From assembly GCF_000003815.2 (NCBI RefSeq), contig NC_049994.1, positions 5,333,670 through 5,397,669 of the forward strand: a stretch of DNA of 64,000 bases, in the 5' to 3' direction. The notes beneath the pieces were generated by a model. It saw nothing but the letters and a program-made list of their open reading frames with translations, made no database searches and was not told the origin of the DNA. The stretch is from Branchiostoma floridae (Eukaryota; Chordata; Leptocardii; Amphioxiformes; Branchiostomatidae). Shown piece by piece: positions 45,608 to 59,264 of the stretch (positions are counted from its first letter, which is position 1; each line of letters opens with the position of its first letter). Position numbers and translations under genes: made by a program.

Positions 45608-48600
45608 TTATTCCATCTTGACAAGAGATGTGGGGGACCTGTTCACTGCCCTATCACTGTTATCCGTAACGAAGAAATTAAGTTCGATCGGACGCGGCGA
45701 TGCGTTCATGTTTCCACCATTGTCGTGGCTACTTTCTCCTGTGTTGTAGACGGACACCGGTTTGCTGCGATTCATCTTCCCGCGTTTGCAGCAAAAGACC
45801 GTTAGCGTACAGGCCACCACTACTACCAACACACATCCAACACAGAGCAGTGCTACATACAAAGGCTGGTTGTACCAGGGCCCACTCGCAGATTCAACTG
45901 GAAAATAAAGATGGTCTTTTATTCAAGTGGAGCAGTTGCAATCGATGCTTGGCTAGCATGTTTCTTATTCGAATCTCTATCATGACTGTACTAATATTAT
46001 CAGCATTGATAAGCTGAGTACTGTTGTTAGATTCTCATTAAACTTCGAATTCGTTACTGACCATGGAATATAACAGACATGTTTAATATAATTTGTATTG
46101 CTATGTTTCTGATTTTGTATCACTTGAATTATTTGTACGATACATAGTGTAAAATTGTACCTTTTTCCTGGACTTGGAAGGATGAAGGAACGACAGTTAG
46201 GGTCTGGTTCGTGCCAAGAATGTTGCCCTGGAGAGCTTGAGCAAAGGCTGTGGTTATTCTGTCCTTGGCAATGGATTCTTCCGTCAGGTAGATGTCGAAG
46301 ACTACGATGACACTTCCGTACTCGAAGGCTTTCACGTCGCACCCCTTGTACATTCTTTCAAGGGAACCCGCCGAGAAAGCTTCAGTTATCTGTAACCAGA
46401 TTAAAACTTGCCAAATCAGTACATGTACAAAGTTTTGTAAGAATACCAAAATCTAATAATTGACTATCATAAACGTTCAAGCAATATTGATTTTTTTTAA
46501 TCGCTGCTTTGCTCTTTTTTCAATATATGTCCAATATGATCCGAGCTTCGTTGGTAAGTTGGTTAATAGTGCCAACTGCGCATGCGTATCGAAATGCATT
46601 GTGGTTAATGGGTGAATTACTTTTGCGGTAAACAATTCTTGTCTAGACCATGCTTTGAACATGTCGAGACGTATATTGTTTATGTCTCAGGGGACTTCGA
46701 CTTTCGCATACTAGTATAACCGACAAAGGCCACAGTGTATTCGGCTACACATGAGCATGTGGAACCATCAACCCCGATTCCCCTTATTGTTACCCATCTA
46801 TTTTGCACAGAAAGGCACGTAACTATAAGAGTCTACGTTTGAACTTTTCCTTACCAAGGCTTCGACAACAGTGGCAGTCTCACCGAACACGTCGGAGTCA
46901 GGATCCCCTAGGCCGGAGGATGTGAAGAAGACTTCGTCTCCATTGACATGAGTCACCGTCAGCCGAGCTTCATAAGCATTCAGTTCTATTATATTGAAGA
47001 TAAATTTCCTTGACTGGAAATTTTGGTTCTGTTTTTGTATATCGAACTTGATATCAAGTACAATATCATAGCGTTTATGGAGTCGATCGGACGCGGTGAT
47101 GCGTTCAAGTCTGGAGCGATTTCATAGTGTCACCAGATATGGTTTACTGAACTGACTGACTGACTTATGATAAGTACATCAAAAACGTATACGTACATCA
47201 AAGTTTTTTTCTTAACTAGCTACTGAAACAAATAACTGTACGTGTACTGTGAAATCGCACCGGCAAGTTTTGTTATTAGGATGTCCTTGTAAGCGATTTG
47301 ACATATTCGCATCATTGGTCCAGAAATGATTTAGACTTTTATACCATAGATTTAGTAGCAACGTATAAACGTTAGCTACATATATGCTATTCTGTCGTTT
47401 TGAATGCTTAGAAAGCTACGAAAATTTCATCACAAAAAAATAGTTGGATTTGACCAAAGAAAATTGGCATCTTTTCCAAGACAGGCTACGTGATATTCCT
47501 AGTCATGACGTACCTCTGCACATGTTGCGACCTCCAGACCCTGTACTGTAATACCCAGACTTGCACTTGCAGGTGTAACCGTCGTTATCTTCAATGCAGT
47601 TGGCATTAACGTCAGGACAGGTGTTGTCCTCGCATACGGCGGGGCGATCTAATGAAAACAGACACGGAGGATATATGGGCTAAAAGTGAAATCTGAAGGA
47701 CGGTATGTTTGGCACGATATCGTTATGTTTACGATCTGTACACATGACTAGATAAGCAAACCGAAGAGGACGCAAAGACAGCTTATAAAAAGTACTGTTG
47801 CGCCAATGTTAAATTTTGCTTCATATAATATATTACATGGCGTTATTTCTATTTGAGATATTTTATATATTAATAATCGTACCTGAGAGGGTTAAGAAGC
47901 AACTTACCAGTTACAGTCGTCGTCGTCAAAGTAGTTACTGGAGTAGTGACTTCATCTTGTTCTTTAAGATAGAATAAAACAAAATACACAGACTTCAATC
48001 AATATATCTAAAATATGTTTGCAACGAAGCATTTGTTTCACTTTTGATTCTGTTATCTTATTTGCTTCTGACAGCATAAGTTCGTATTGTTAGTCTTACA
48101 TTCAAACTTATCTGGAAGCATTGTCAAAGCAGTATGTCACAGAGGACGGCCGTATTTGTATTTATTTGTTGAAGATCATGTATGAAAAACACGTTTGTAT
48201 GAAAGTTTGTGAAAAAAGAATACATTGGGTACCAGATACAAGGTTTTTATTTTCTGTTGTATTCAATAATATCTGTGACCTGTATACTTATAAAAGAATT
48301 GTGTCACACACTAATTGAAATTAGTTACCTTCACAATTCCTGTTGTCTCCACTCAGCTGGTACCCGGCCGGACACCAACACGTGTAGCTGCCCTCAGTGT
48401 TCAAACACAGCTGTTCACAGCCATGGTTAATGACGATGCATTCGTCAATATCTGTCAACAAAAATTGATGTGTGTCAGTATACAAATAAACTAAACAACC
48501 AAAAACATACCATGGGTATGGAGGACGTTTGGGCATTTGCATAATGAGAACATAACTGTCACATATTCTACATGTTCAAGTATATAAGATGAAGATGCAG

Positions 48601-51017
48601 TGCGATAAGATGGCTCAGGATTCTAATTACGTGTGCAGTGAAATGATGCATTGTGAGGAATATGTTTTGTTTATGCCCCTGAGACATAAACAAAACAGGC
48701 CTGGACATTGTTGTACAATCCACACAATTGTCGAGACAAGAATCGTGCGTATCGCTGGGCATGCGTACAAGCGCGAAACTCCTTTTTCGCTTACGGGTTA
48801 GATGAACAGAGTATTGTATTTCCCACATACCTTCCTCACATGTTGCTCCAAGCCACCCGACAGGACAAGTACAGGTGAAGCTGTTAACGTGGTCGTTGCA
48901 GGTACCTCCATTTTCACAGGGACTACTCTCACACTCGTTGTTTTCTAAATATTGAAACATGCACCTTTTGAATACAGGTAAACTTTTGAATACAGGTTAA
49001 CTATTGGCTGGATTGTAATGATCATTGTACTAATCAAAGTATCTTCTTATTTTAGTTGTCATATCTAGAAGCATGGAAAGTGTCAATAATTGGTGTAGAT
49101 AAGTCAAACGATTCCTCGTGAAAATCTTGCTTCCGGATTCCCGAAGGAGTACAACTTTTCAAGTTAAATTAAAGGTGGTTAAACACCTGGCATCACAATC
49201 CAGTAGTTACCCCAAACAAGCCTTGATTTGTGGTGAATCTGAAGTAAATGAAAATACCCGTGCACGTCCTTCCGTCAGACCCAAGACTATAACCATCTGG
49301 GCAGCTGCATTCATAGCTTCCCTCTGTGTTGATGCAGGTATCGGAGCATTCTGCTCGCCCTGACTCGCATTCGTCGTCGTCTGGAGTTAAAATCAATCAA
49401 GTTGGCATTGAAGTATAATGTTTGAATTGCAAGATGGTCCATTTTGTCCATAATGAATCCTATTACCTGTATAATCTCTGCGGTTATTTCCCGATACATA
49501 CACAGATTTTTGAGATAACGCCCTTCTCAGCGTATAAGTACAGCCATTTTCTGCAAAATATGATACGGATCCAATAAAACTAACTCAGAGATCTTTGCCC
49601 TCACCCAATATCTAACCAAATAAATCACACATTCACGTCTTACACCGTTGATTATTGTGGTTACACACTGAATTCATTGCTCAGATTTGTGATTGATACT
49701 TTTGCAGTGCTATGATTTATGTAATTTAGTACATGATTGTGTTATTTAGTGGTGCTCACCAAAACATTCCCCTGCCAACAACAAGTAGCCTTCCGTACAG
49801 CCGCAGTAGAACCTGCCAGGAACGTTGTAGCAGACAAACTCACAGTCATGGGTACTTCCAGAAGCACATTCGTCGATATCTGCATCAGTGTCACAACAAG
49901 CAAATAATATATTGATATAATCAACCAAAGTAAAATCAACCAAATATGGAATTCCTTCATCAAAATGTGCATAACGTTACATAACAAACCTAGTATTATC
50001 AGTACATTGTTAAACTCATGCATGCTCTGACATACTTCAGAAGACGCTCAATATTGCTTCAAATAGAAAACAAGCAAACAGTACTTGTATTTCAAAGTTT
50101 TAAAGATATTTCTTTTCTGTGTACTTTTTTGTTCTTCTCCACAGTCATTGTTTTTTCAGATTCCAATTTCCAAACACAGTGAATCAACGTATAAGTTCTG
50201 GAAGGTAGATGTTCCCTTGTCTTCATGTATTGTTCTTCCACAATTTTACACTGTCTATGATTCTTTCTTTGTCATTTTCACAAATATGTCAACAAACACG
50301 TAAATGCTATTTTTGGTGCAAATATTATTTATCAATAGTTAACAAGTTAAATCGATATATTTACCTTGAATGGCATATGGTTAAAAGAAATTCTTCGCTT
50401 ACCATTACATGTCTCTCCATCCCCAGCGTATCCATTCGGGCAGTCACCGCACACGTGGAAACCGTCAACGTTGTTGGTGCACGTGACCTCTGGGAAACAG
50501 GGGTCCAGGCCACAGTAGTCATCGATGCCAACGTCGCATAGTGTCCCCATGTGAAGGTCATCGCAGACGCAGCGAAGCCCGTTCACCAAGTCCTGACATG
50601 TACCGTTATTGCATGGACTTGAGTCACATTCGTCGATCTCTTCTTCACAATAAGACCCTGTGAATCCGGGACATTGGCAGACGTAATGGCCTTGACCGCG
50701 TGGCATGCTGGGATCGGGTCTACACACGCCGCCATTTTGACATGGACACTCTATGGTGGTAAATCTGAGGCTTGTAGTGGAAGTAGCTCCGCACTCGTCT
50801 CTCACTTCGACATCGAGAGAAAACTCGCTGGATTCTGTACCCTCGTTCCACGTCAGCTGTCCACCAGGTTGAAGGTCAACACCATGGCTGTCGTCAGATG
50901 TGAAGAGGAAAGAAACAGGCCTGTTCTCAGGATCCGTTGCCTCGATGGTCATGGTCAAATCTTCATCCGAAATCTTCATTACGTCAATTTGTGGCGTTAC
51001 AACGGGTGGCAGGTTTA
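45608..51017 (-). CDS. EGF/SEA type I membrane protein (mucin-like), 3' ten exons
   Basis: Exons in minus-strand order: 51017-50403, 49879-49760, 49380-49258, 48944-48831, 48451-48329, 47961-47908, 47648-47514, 46985-46855, 46389-46161, 45897-45608; phases agree throughout. The first exon encodes a beta-sandwich (cadherin/Ig-like) segment and three EGF domains. Four single-exon EGF domains follow, three of them calcium-binding type (D-I-D-E-C or D-D-D-E-C). Next come a Thr-rich linker (TTLTTTTVT), an eighth EGF, a SEA domain over two exons with GSVIVVF at the usual cleavage position, a transmembrane helix ([17 protein letters not shown]) and a tail of about 60 residues. EGF exons are all phase 1-1, ideal for shuffling. 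The 5' end and signal peptide were not found. Closest known style is MUC4-like/EGF mucins; orthology is unknown. Confidence 0.8.
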
Positions 51018-52214
51018 CTGAAAGGTTAATGGTTTTCAAGGTTACACATACTATAAGATACTAAAATTGGTGTAAAAAGTGAGTTAGTTGCGATCAAGGA
51101 CGTTATAAAACGTTCTTGGTTGCGATATAATGTTCAATCAAAAACTGAAAATCTCGATGGATAAAGCAGACTTTTACGATGTTGTTAGCTGTATCTTACA
51201 ACATGCGTAAACAAGTTAAAGTTTACCCTGTACTGATAATATCTTATGGTATCAAGTTAACGCGAGTGCCATCGAAGTTAGTCTACTGGTTAATTTAGGG
51301 CTCCAATGCTTTCTCATAGCCAACTTTCAGTTTGTTGGGCTAGGGGAAAGAAAGGTAGCCCCGGTAATCTAGTTAAGATGGCACTCAGGTTAATGCCATG
51401 TCACATCCCATGAACAAAATGCATCAATGCCATACCCAAACGCTCGCTGAAGGTCGAGTTAGCTCTCCCTGGAAGGCACTCGAAACACCAGTTATTTGGA
51501 TTACTGTCCCCTTCCTCGAAGCAGAATCCTCGAATCTTACATGTGTTTTCCTGTCAATATAAATCACCATATAAATTGTTTGGAACATTCTTTTTTATCG
51601 CCATCTACATGTATCACTACGATATACAACTTCTTTTTCTGTCAAAGAGTGTTTTTTCTGTCAAAGAGTGTTTTACATACTAGTATTATGTTTATTTCTG
51701 TTGCGTACATTACAAACATATCGCTACAATTCCTGAAATACACTGATTCATAGTATTTTTTTTTTTATTCACATTTCTTTAAAGAGGATGAGACGGAAAG
51801 CAGACCCTGCTTATCGAGGTCTTCTCCTCATGTACATAAACAAAATAAAGACACACATACAGGACTACAAAACGCTAAATAACAAAGGCAAGAGATAATG
51901 ATAACGACATGAAATAAAACAACAAGGAATCAAATAACAAAGTGACGTGTAGCTGGCATACAAACTTAGAAGTAAGCAAATAAGGTTATAAATCAACTTA
52001 AACAACCTGTCTATTGAACAGAAGACATAACTACATGAAAATAAACAAGGAATCAAACAACAGAGTGACATATGGCTGATAAACAAACTTAGAAATAATC
52101 AAATAAGGTTCAGCTAAAACGATCTGTCTGTTTGATGAACTTAAATACAACATCAAATAAGTGTGGCAATGAAAAAGCATTGCCATGGCGACGGCAATAT
52201 ACTTCATAGTTGTA
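51018..52214. other. Upstream of EGF/SEA exon, includes 106-bp tandem pair
   Basis: No further EGF or VWD-type exon was seen. Two copies of a roughly 106-bp unit (ACAAGGAATCAAA... CAAACTTAGAA) lie at about 51918-52140. A short repeat TTTTTCTGTCAAAGAGTG occurs twice near 51637-51672. Confidence 0.5.
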
Positions 52215-53120
52215 TGTTTTTAAATGGGGGTGTTGGAGGATCAGGATACATGTGTAGCTAAAACGGGAGATTGAGATGTACTTATCAAAAAGGGAGTACT
52301 TTACGATTGCTACATTGCAACCCAAAAACGCTAAAAACAACAATAGCGAATCAGAACCATTCAAACCCTTAACCCTTTCGTGCCTATCTTAAAAACTAGT
52401 GCTAAGTTTTAACGGCTACAATGTTTCCTGTTAATTGACGAAGCGTAAAATAATGAATTCTTGGACCATCTTTCTTGAGGTGTGCTTCAACAGTCGGCCG
52501 TATGATTTTCGCCCGTACTGATATTATCTAATCTTTTAACAATAATAAGTGACACTGTTCCCTTTCAGCTTGTCATTGGTCCGGGATGTATCCGTACATA
52601 TGGGAATATGGTGTCGCGATCCATATTTTCTAAGACATCGGCGAAATGAACTTGCGATGTATAAACGATAAATAACTCGCAACTCGCCCTGATAATCCGT
52701 CTCAAACTTTTTAAGGCATCTTATCCACTATCTAGTGAATAATCGAATAGTTTAGTCGATTTTTGTTTATCATGCATCAAATACTGAGTCATTTCAAATT
52801 AAAAACTTCCGTTAACAGTCCTGGTTTTACTGACCCCCTATTTTCTTGTTCCCAAATGTGTCTAAATGGGGATTGCTACTCTGAGGTATATACTGCTCTA
52901 ATTAGATACAAAATAAAACACGTTTGTATCCACTCCGCCACATTTATCTTCTATTAAACACATACCAACATGTCTAAGTGTAACAACCACAATCGAATGT
53001 ATTGACATTTTAACAAAAAGAACTAGGGTATCCATTTGACACGCTGCAACTATAGCGGGAAAGAAATACATTGTGCATAGGTAGAATGATCTAGCAAAAC
53101 CTCATGATTTGACCTAAACA
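52215..53120. repeat. Left arm of second inverted repeat
   Basis: The reverse complement matches 61010-61640 with many indels. Shared anchors include TTACGCTTCGTCAAT, GGAAACATTGTAGCCGTT, CAGGACTGTT-like, TCTAATTAGAGTAG-like and ATCATTCTACCTATG. The arms enclose about 7.9 kb. No coding content. Confidence 0.7.
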
Positions 53121-56100
53121 TGGCAAAAACGATTAAGGTTCACAATTCACTCTGGCACTAACGTGAATGTTTAAGTTGAGTCGGTGGGGAAGGGGGTTGG
53201 TACAATTTGGCAAAGAAAAGGCACGGGGCATGACACCACATGAACACGGTTTAGAGATTTTTAAAGCCGAAACCATGGAGGCAAAAAATCTGGTTGTGGT
53301 TCAAAGATGTCAGAGATCAGGGGAGGATGTTTGGCCAAATCTGCTGCAATTAGCTGTCACAGAAAATGAGTTACGACCAGGGCTGGGGCCAGAGGGTACG
53401 TATGAAATGTCAGAGTGGCCTTGACTGCACTGAAGGTGCACGGAACGAAGAGTAGAACAGATGGCAAAAATTATCGTGGTGATTCTCAGAATCCGGCGAT
53501 GTGACAAATTTAGTCACTGTGTCAGATAGATAGTATGTCGACCAAACACCGAGAAAACCACGACAACGGAACTTTTATGCATTTTTCACGAAAATTCAAG
53601 ACTACACATGTAAACTTTTACGCTAACAGTGATGGGGTTTTGTGCGCGTGAAAAGTTGCGCATGAAAAATCTGCGGGTGACAACATGCACATTCGCTTAT
53701 TTCCCGGGGATTTGGAAAGTTTTTGTACTTTTACATTTGAGATACTTAAACAGAACGCTCAAAATCTTTTGATAACCATTAGTGTTGATAGTTAGCAGGG
53801 ATTTTAACCCATGTCCTATCCGGTAACTTCCCTGGGTGGTGTCCCTGCAGACGTGTTAGACGTTCGCGTATACAAGAACGGGATCCCGTCTGTATTTCCC
53901 TGTTGCCGTTATATCAGAAGAAAACTAAATCACATCCAGTATTCAGAATATATATAGACTGGCTGGCATCTCTCTATTGTATTCATCCGCTAAAAGAATT
54001 CGTCACCATGGTCTTGGGCGGCTACAGTGAGAACTTACTTTGGTATGCAATCGCTCGACACATCACATATCGCTATCAAAGGAAAGGGCCGGTGTCATAA
54101 CGTTGAGAGATCTTTTGTCGGCCTAACAGCAGAAGGCCATTTGTTTTGCAAATAGATTAATCGCCATCGAGAGAACTGTTATACGACATGGTGTGAATTA
54201 ATACCTCCCGCGAGGCATTCTACCACCCTCTTGTGTGTTAGACGTTCGCGTATACAAGAACGGGATCCCGTCTGTATTTCCCTGTTGCGTTTATATCAGA
54301 AGAAAACTAAATCACATCCAGTATTCAGAATATATATAGACTGGCTGGCATCTCTCTATTGTATTCATCCGCTAAAAGAATTCGTCACCATGGTCTTAGA
54401 ACATGGCCATCTTTCCTCAGCCAATCAGGAGCGAGTATTTCTTGTGACTAAATCCACATAGTATGGCGTCCCTAGGGGTAGGGGTGTACTAAGTAACGAA
54501 TAAATTGACTAAGTTGGAGACGCCCACCATTCAACTGAATGGCCTCCCTAGGGGTAGGGGTGTACCAACCAACGAATAAATTGACTAAGTTGGAGACGCC
54601 CACCTTTCTCATGCAAATAAAAGCACTTAAAGAATTAACAAAAAGGTAAACAGCAAATCAACCTTTGTTACTGAACATCTTTATTCATAACATGAACAAA
54701 GGAAATTCAGAAAGGAAAAGTCAGAAAACGAACAAGACAATAATAAAGAGTTTCTTGTAACAAGAAAACGTACGAACAGAATTATCTAGCTAGTTACATC
54801 AAATACATGAAAAATATAACCGCCTTGGCAACGGTTACATCAAGCTAGGGAACAGGTTCTCAAGATAGTAAAGAAAAACTTTAAAAGTAGAGATGCTACA
54901 TAAAAACATGCGCGTTAAATTGATAAAAATGAAGCAAACATGTGGTATACGATCAATACTTCCATAAAACTTTAAAAGAGAAACAAACTAAAATGGAGGA
55001 AGATGTGGTCTACCAGGAACGGGTCGAACTGGGAACAGGACAGCTCGTCAGGACGGTTACTCCAGCAGGGTGAATGAAATGGGGAGGGGGCAGCGACATA
55101 ATTTGGCTGGTCTGTCTTGCAGGAATTGGTCAGTATCAAAACTACAAAACAGTTCGGCAGAGATGCCAATATGCTGCAGCAAAACGTCCGCCATCTCGAG
55201 CTGGAACTCAGCTGGAACTCAGCTGGAACTCAGCTGGAACTCAGCTGGAACTCGGGCTGTGTACGCGTACGGAACTCGCCTGTACATACTGTGAAAACGG
55301 CTGAACATACTCGAGAAATTGGCCTTCAAGAGATGCCACGTCCTACTCATTTGAGGTCAGGTTGAGAACTGGGATCAATCTGATCTCCTTGATCTGACAT
55401 TCACCCAAAAACAATGGCATTGTGGTGCAAAAAAGTGTTGTAAAACCTGACATGAATTTCACACAAGCCTCATGGGGAAAGGTGTGAGGCGCCATCACCA
55501 GGTTCATGAATGAGAAATAGAAGAATGTAGCCTGTCTGTTCGCTTGCTAGGAAAACAAACTACATGTTTCTAGTGACTATAACAGTGTATTTTGCTTCTG
55601 AAAGATGGCCGTTCTAAGTCAGTTAGATCCTGGGAGTGGCCTGACTATGTGGATTTGGTACTGCTCCGCCCACCCGAGGAGTTTGTTGGGGTCCCCGAGG
55701 GCGGCTACAGTGAGAACTTACTTTGGTATGCAATCACGCGACACATCACATATCGCTATCAAAGGAAAAGGCCGGTGTCATAACGTTGAGAGATCTTTTG
55801 TCGGCCTAACAGCAGAAGGCCATTTTTTTGCATATAGATTAATCGCCATCGAGAGAACTGTTATACGACATGGTGTGAATTAATACCTCCCGCGAGGCAT
55901 TCTATCACCCTCTTGTATTAAAGGCCACATTTGTAACAAGGAGGTTTTATCCTTGATTGTATTAATAGGTAACGGCGGAATTTTGATATCGCAACGTTCA
56001 CAGACCAAACACCCAACGAAAGCAGTAATGATTACAGACTTCAACCCCCGTACACGCCCGACAACACGTAGAAACTAAGTTTTCTATGCTGATCATGAGT

Positions 56101-56830
56101 CTCCGTGAGGTGAAGATCTCATTATGGCCCCAGGTGTATTATTTTAGACGTCATTTTTATGTCTAACAAATGAGCGCTCGAAATCATTACAGAAAGTTGA
56201 GAATGAACAAACAAGGCATAGCCACAAGTGGGAAGTAACAGAACATATCACGAGACAGATACATTTTAATATACAAAGGAGGTTTCTTGTTGATACAAAC
56301 GTCCGGTGAGACACAATAGAGGCACGCCTGCGAATGTGGTGAAATTTCACCAAATTGCACTATTTTGTTTTTTCGTCTGCTTTCATTGTATGTGACCCCG
56401 GTGGTGGAAAGACGAAGTTAGCCTGGCCAATCCACGGTAGACTGGATTCCAGGTTACTTTTGGACCAGCTCGATCTTCATGGATTGCAGCGCCGTGATCT
56501 TTACTGTTATTTGCTTTTGAATGTATATTCCATTACATTATTTTGTCGTACCCAACAGAAACATACTTTCTAAAGATACTTTGCTGCACCTTAAGGTGTT
56601 TGATACAAACTGCCCCAAGTGCATAGTAAACATGAACACACTCTTCATGCGTTGTCGACTTACAGTATCTTTGGTTTGGAATGTGGTAGTCACCCTTTGA
56701 GTCGGTGTGACAAATGGGCCTGTCATGCTCACGACTCTCTACACATACACGACTTATTAGCCCCAGGCAGGACATAGTCCGGCATGTTATGACAAATTTT
56801 CCCCTTTTTCCTTTTATTTCTATGTTGTAG
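53121..56830. other. Interior of second inverted repeat, rearranged duplications
   Basis: A block at 53857-54018 is repeated at 54236-54397 (TTAGACGTTCGCGTATACAA). The adjoining block 54016-54233 is repeated at 55702-55917 (GGCGGCTACAGTGAGAACTT). A 67-bp unit (CCCTAGGGGTAGGGGTGTAC) is tandem at 54462-54530 and 54539-54605. Five 11-bp units (CTGGAACTCAG) lie at 55197-55255. I support no gene; frames at 53167, 53903 and 55070 are short and inside repeats. Confidence 0.5.
55197..55255 (+). repeat. 11-bp tandem minisatellite
   Basis: Five head-to-tail copies of CTGGAACTCAG. The unit length not divisible by three gives all three plus frames similar Trp/Glu/Gln-rich peptides. Confidence 0.9.
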
Positions 56831-56995
56831 GACCATTCGGTGCAAGCCGGGCTAAGAAAGCTACGAGAGGTGTGCCTCGATCACAACATTCATGTATATC
56901 CCTTAAAGATGAGTCGCGCCCTGGACCGCCTGATCAAGGCAGGCACGCAGGCGAAACCCAACAAAAACATACTGTATTGTCCAAACATTACGTAG
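56831..56995 (+). pseudogene. Orphan terminal-exon-like frame
   Basis: After TGTTGTAG an open frame of 54 codons runs to TAG at 56993-56995. It starts DHSVQAGLRKLREVCLDHNI and continues with an amphipathic K-M-S-R-A-L-D-R-L-I-K segment. Codon choice and the upstream acceptor look exon-like, but no partner exon was found and I do not recognise the family. It may be a captured or decayed exon inside the inverted-repeat region. Confidence 0.35.
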
Positions 56996-58389
56996 TATAG
57001 CTTAAAGATACCTTGCTGCACCTTAGGGTGTTTGATACAAAATGTCCAAGGTATAGTACAGTAAACATGAATACACTCTTCATGTCGTGTAGACTCAAAC
57101 ATCAAGATGTTCTCGAGATACATAGCAGGACTGGTCTAACCATTTTAAAGCTAAGGGTACAAACCGACGTACGTGGAACTGCGAGTGCGTGGTGTCTACG
57201 TGCCACAACTGGTGCTGGTAAACGGGCTGCTAACTTCAGCTCGGTCTTGCAGATGGGGCATTGTGGACGGTTATAATTGTTTAACTTAATTCAAGGTGAA
57301 ATATGGTCAATGAGATCAGCCGTGTTGTATTTTATAAGGTCAAAAGTCACATAACAGCGTTTAACGGTTCATTTCTTATGGAATCCTATACTGGTCTTCC
57401 CATAACTGTTGTTAGGCATAATTTGGAAAGATGTAAATGTTTTGAAGAAATATTAGACAAGTAAGAGAGGACGTCCTAGTCACAACGAGGTGTGATTAGA
57501 GGATGTAGTGCCCCACCGTTATACACATGGTTTAGCGTTTCTGTGTTTGTTCTGATCAGAATAAATGCGTTACTGATAACCAAAGGCATCCATGAAGGAG
57601 GGCCTCGAGGAAATAAGTACCACATAATCGCCCCCCCCCCCTTCACGGAGATGTAAACAAACCGCCACTGATCATTAGAACAGAACCACTCACACTCACA
57701 GAACAGAGCAGAACCATCGCGACGATAATCACGCTTACCCAAAAGGATGACATGTCTCTTCCTCCTCCTGACATAACCTTAAACTAAGATGCCCCATCTC
57801 ATGTTCTCCCTGGAGCGCCGAGCTTCCGATATTAAAGGGCCCCGGCCACCCACGTCACCAAGCGGCAAGCGGGGAGATGGCACCCCGTGGCCGGCATGGG
57901 CCCGACGAACACGTGTCCCGGCATAGGAAGTAACCCTTCAGATTGACGTAAACCCGACCTCACTATACTTCTGGGCCTCCAAAACGTTCATCGCTAGGTC
58001 GCTGCACGAAAACGTTGACGTATTGGAAAAAAAGCTAGCAAAATAGGGCCAACGTCCGTGCCGAACCAGCACCTTGATTTGGTGCAGATTTCTGATGGGA
58101 GGGAGAGGCAGCAAGGCTATACATGTTGGTTTTAATAATGTAGTTTATTTGCAAGTTCTTGCCCGTGACTAATTGCAACAAGATGCATACAGTTGATTTA
58201 GTAAACATACATAAAATTATTTGGTATAGATAACAACGATGTCAATTGTAATCAAAGGAATATTCTATCAAAAATATTGACTGCAGTGAGCTACAATCTA
58301 CGCATATGGGGTTTGACTTCTTTTTTGGGGGAAGAAGACGATGTACCCCACTTCTTCTATGATAAGTGGGTTATGTGACGTTAACAGCC
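56996..58389. other. No gene; short duplication
   Basis: A block near 57000-57110 (TGCTGCACCTTAGGGTGTTT) duplicates 56570-56670 with divergence. A fragment of the 8227-8507 MITE family is at about 57149-57200. The stretch 57830-58060 is G+C-rich but without an identified feature. Confidence 0.4.
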
Positions 58390-58656
58390 TTATAGTTTTA
58401 TTTCGTCGGTAAGCGTTTCGATGTCTTTGTGTGTTTTGCATACCTCTTCATCTTTCCTGGTCATTGAGAGGCATTTAGCAATAAAATGTATTTCGTCTTC
58501 CACCGGTTTTGCATTACAATGATTACAGGTTCTTTCGCCCACGGGTAGCTTTTTGTACTGCCCGCTCTCTATTTCAAGGGGGTGGGCGCTGATTCTAAGT
58601 TTGCGTATGGACGATCTGACCTCGATATTACCAAGTGACGTTAAATAAGTTTCCAT
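58390..58656 (-). pseudogene. LINE (non-LTR retrotransposon) ORF2 3' fragment
   Basis: The minus strand encodes 88 residues typical of the extreme C-terminus of CR1/Jockey-like reverse-transcriptase polyproteins: a K-L-R-I-S-A-H-P-L-E-I-E-S-G-Q-Y block, then the zinc-knuckle-like C-N-H-C with V-E-D-E-I-H-F-I-A-K-C. Endonuclease and RT domains are missing, so it is 5'-truncated, as usual for LINE copies. Confidence 0.75.
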
Positions 58657-58719
58657 TGAGTATCCCTTCTTTAGTTTCTTAAAATATCTTAACCATTATC
58701 TATAGACGGTCTATAAGGA

Positions 58720-59264
58720 AATGTCTGTATGTACAATTGCTTTCTAACACAGGTTAGCTGTGACCACTGTACAATAGATTTATATATACACAAGTATAGC
58801 ATTGAGCGTTTGTTTTTTATAGTGATTTTTATACACTGAATATATTTTTATATGACAACACACCGCCATTTCTCAAACATGACCATTTAATCGGACTCAG
58901 GTATAGCATTGAATGTTGGTTCTTCTAAAGAGAATAAAACATTGTCATCAAGTGACAAGTCTGTGTATTTAAGTGTCATTCTTCCCTTGTACAGGAGTGA
59001 GATAGAGCCAGCTTAAGATTGACCGCCGCAACTTTTTCTGAGCACCTCCCGAGGGCTAGACAGCGGTTGTGGGGTGAGAATCAATACATAGAAAAATGAT
59101 AACCTCTACGCCAAAACGGACACAACAAATGCTTGCTTGCACAACATGAAATCATCTGCTACACGGAATGGATCTAGGACAATCTCCTACGCACGACTCG
59201 AGTCTTGTTATATGCGAGAGTGGGTGAGGGGGGGGGGGGGGTTCAGGGTGTGACCCTGCGTATC
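58720..59264. repeat. Third copy of 60.6-kb repeat block and a G run
   Basis: 58750-58990 is a diverged direct copy of the blocks at 59838 and 60632 (ACTGTACAATAGATTTATAT). A G homopolymer of about 16 lies at 59226-59241. Confidence 0.6.

Noticed and set aside
54972-55169. Minus-strand frame ending near an A+T-rich stretch with a poly(A)-like signal at about 54680
   Set aside because: Frame is short, Cys/Ser-rich by chance, and no acceptor or donor pairs it with another exon.
56390-56430. P-loop-like D-P-G-G-G-K-T in a plus-strand frame
   Set aside because: The spacing does not fit GxxxxGK[ST], and the frame is short with no further NTPase motifs.
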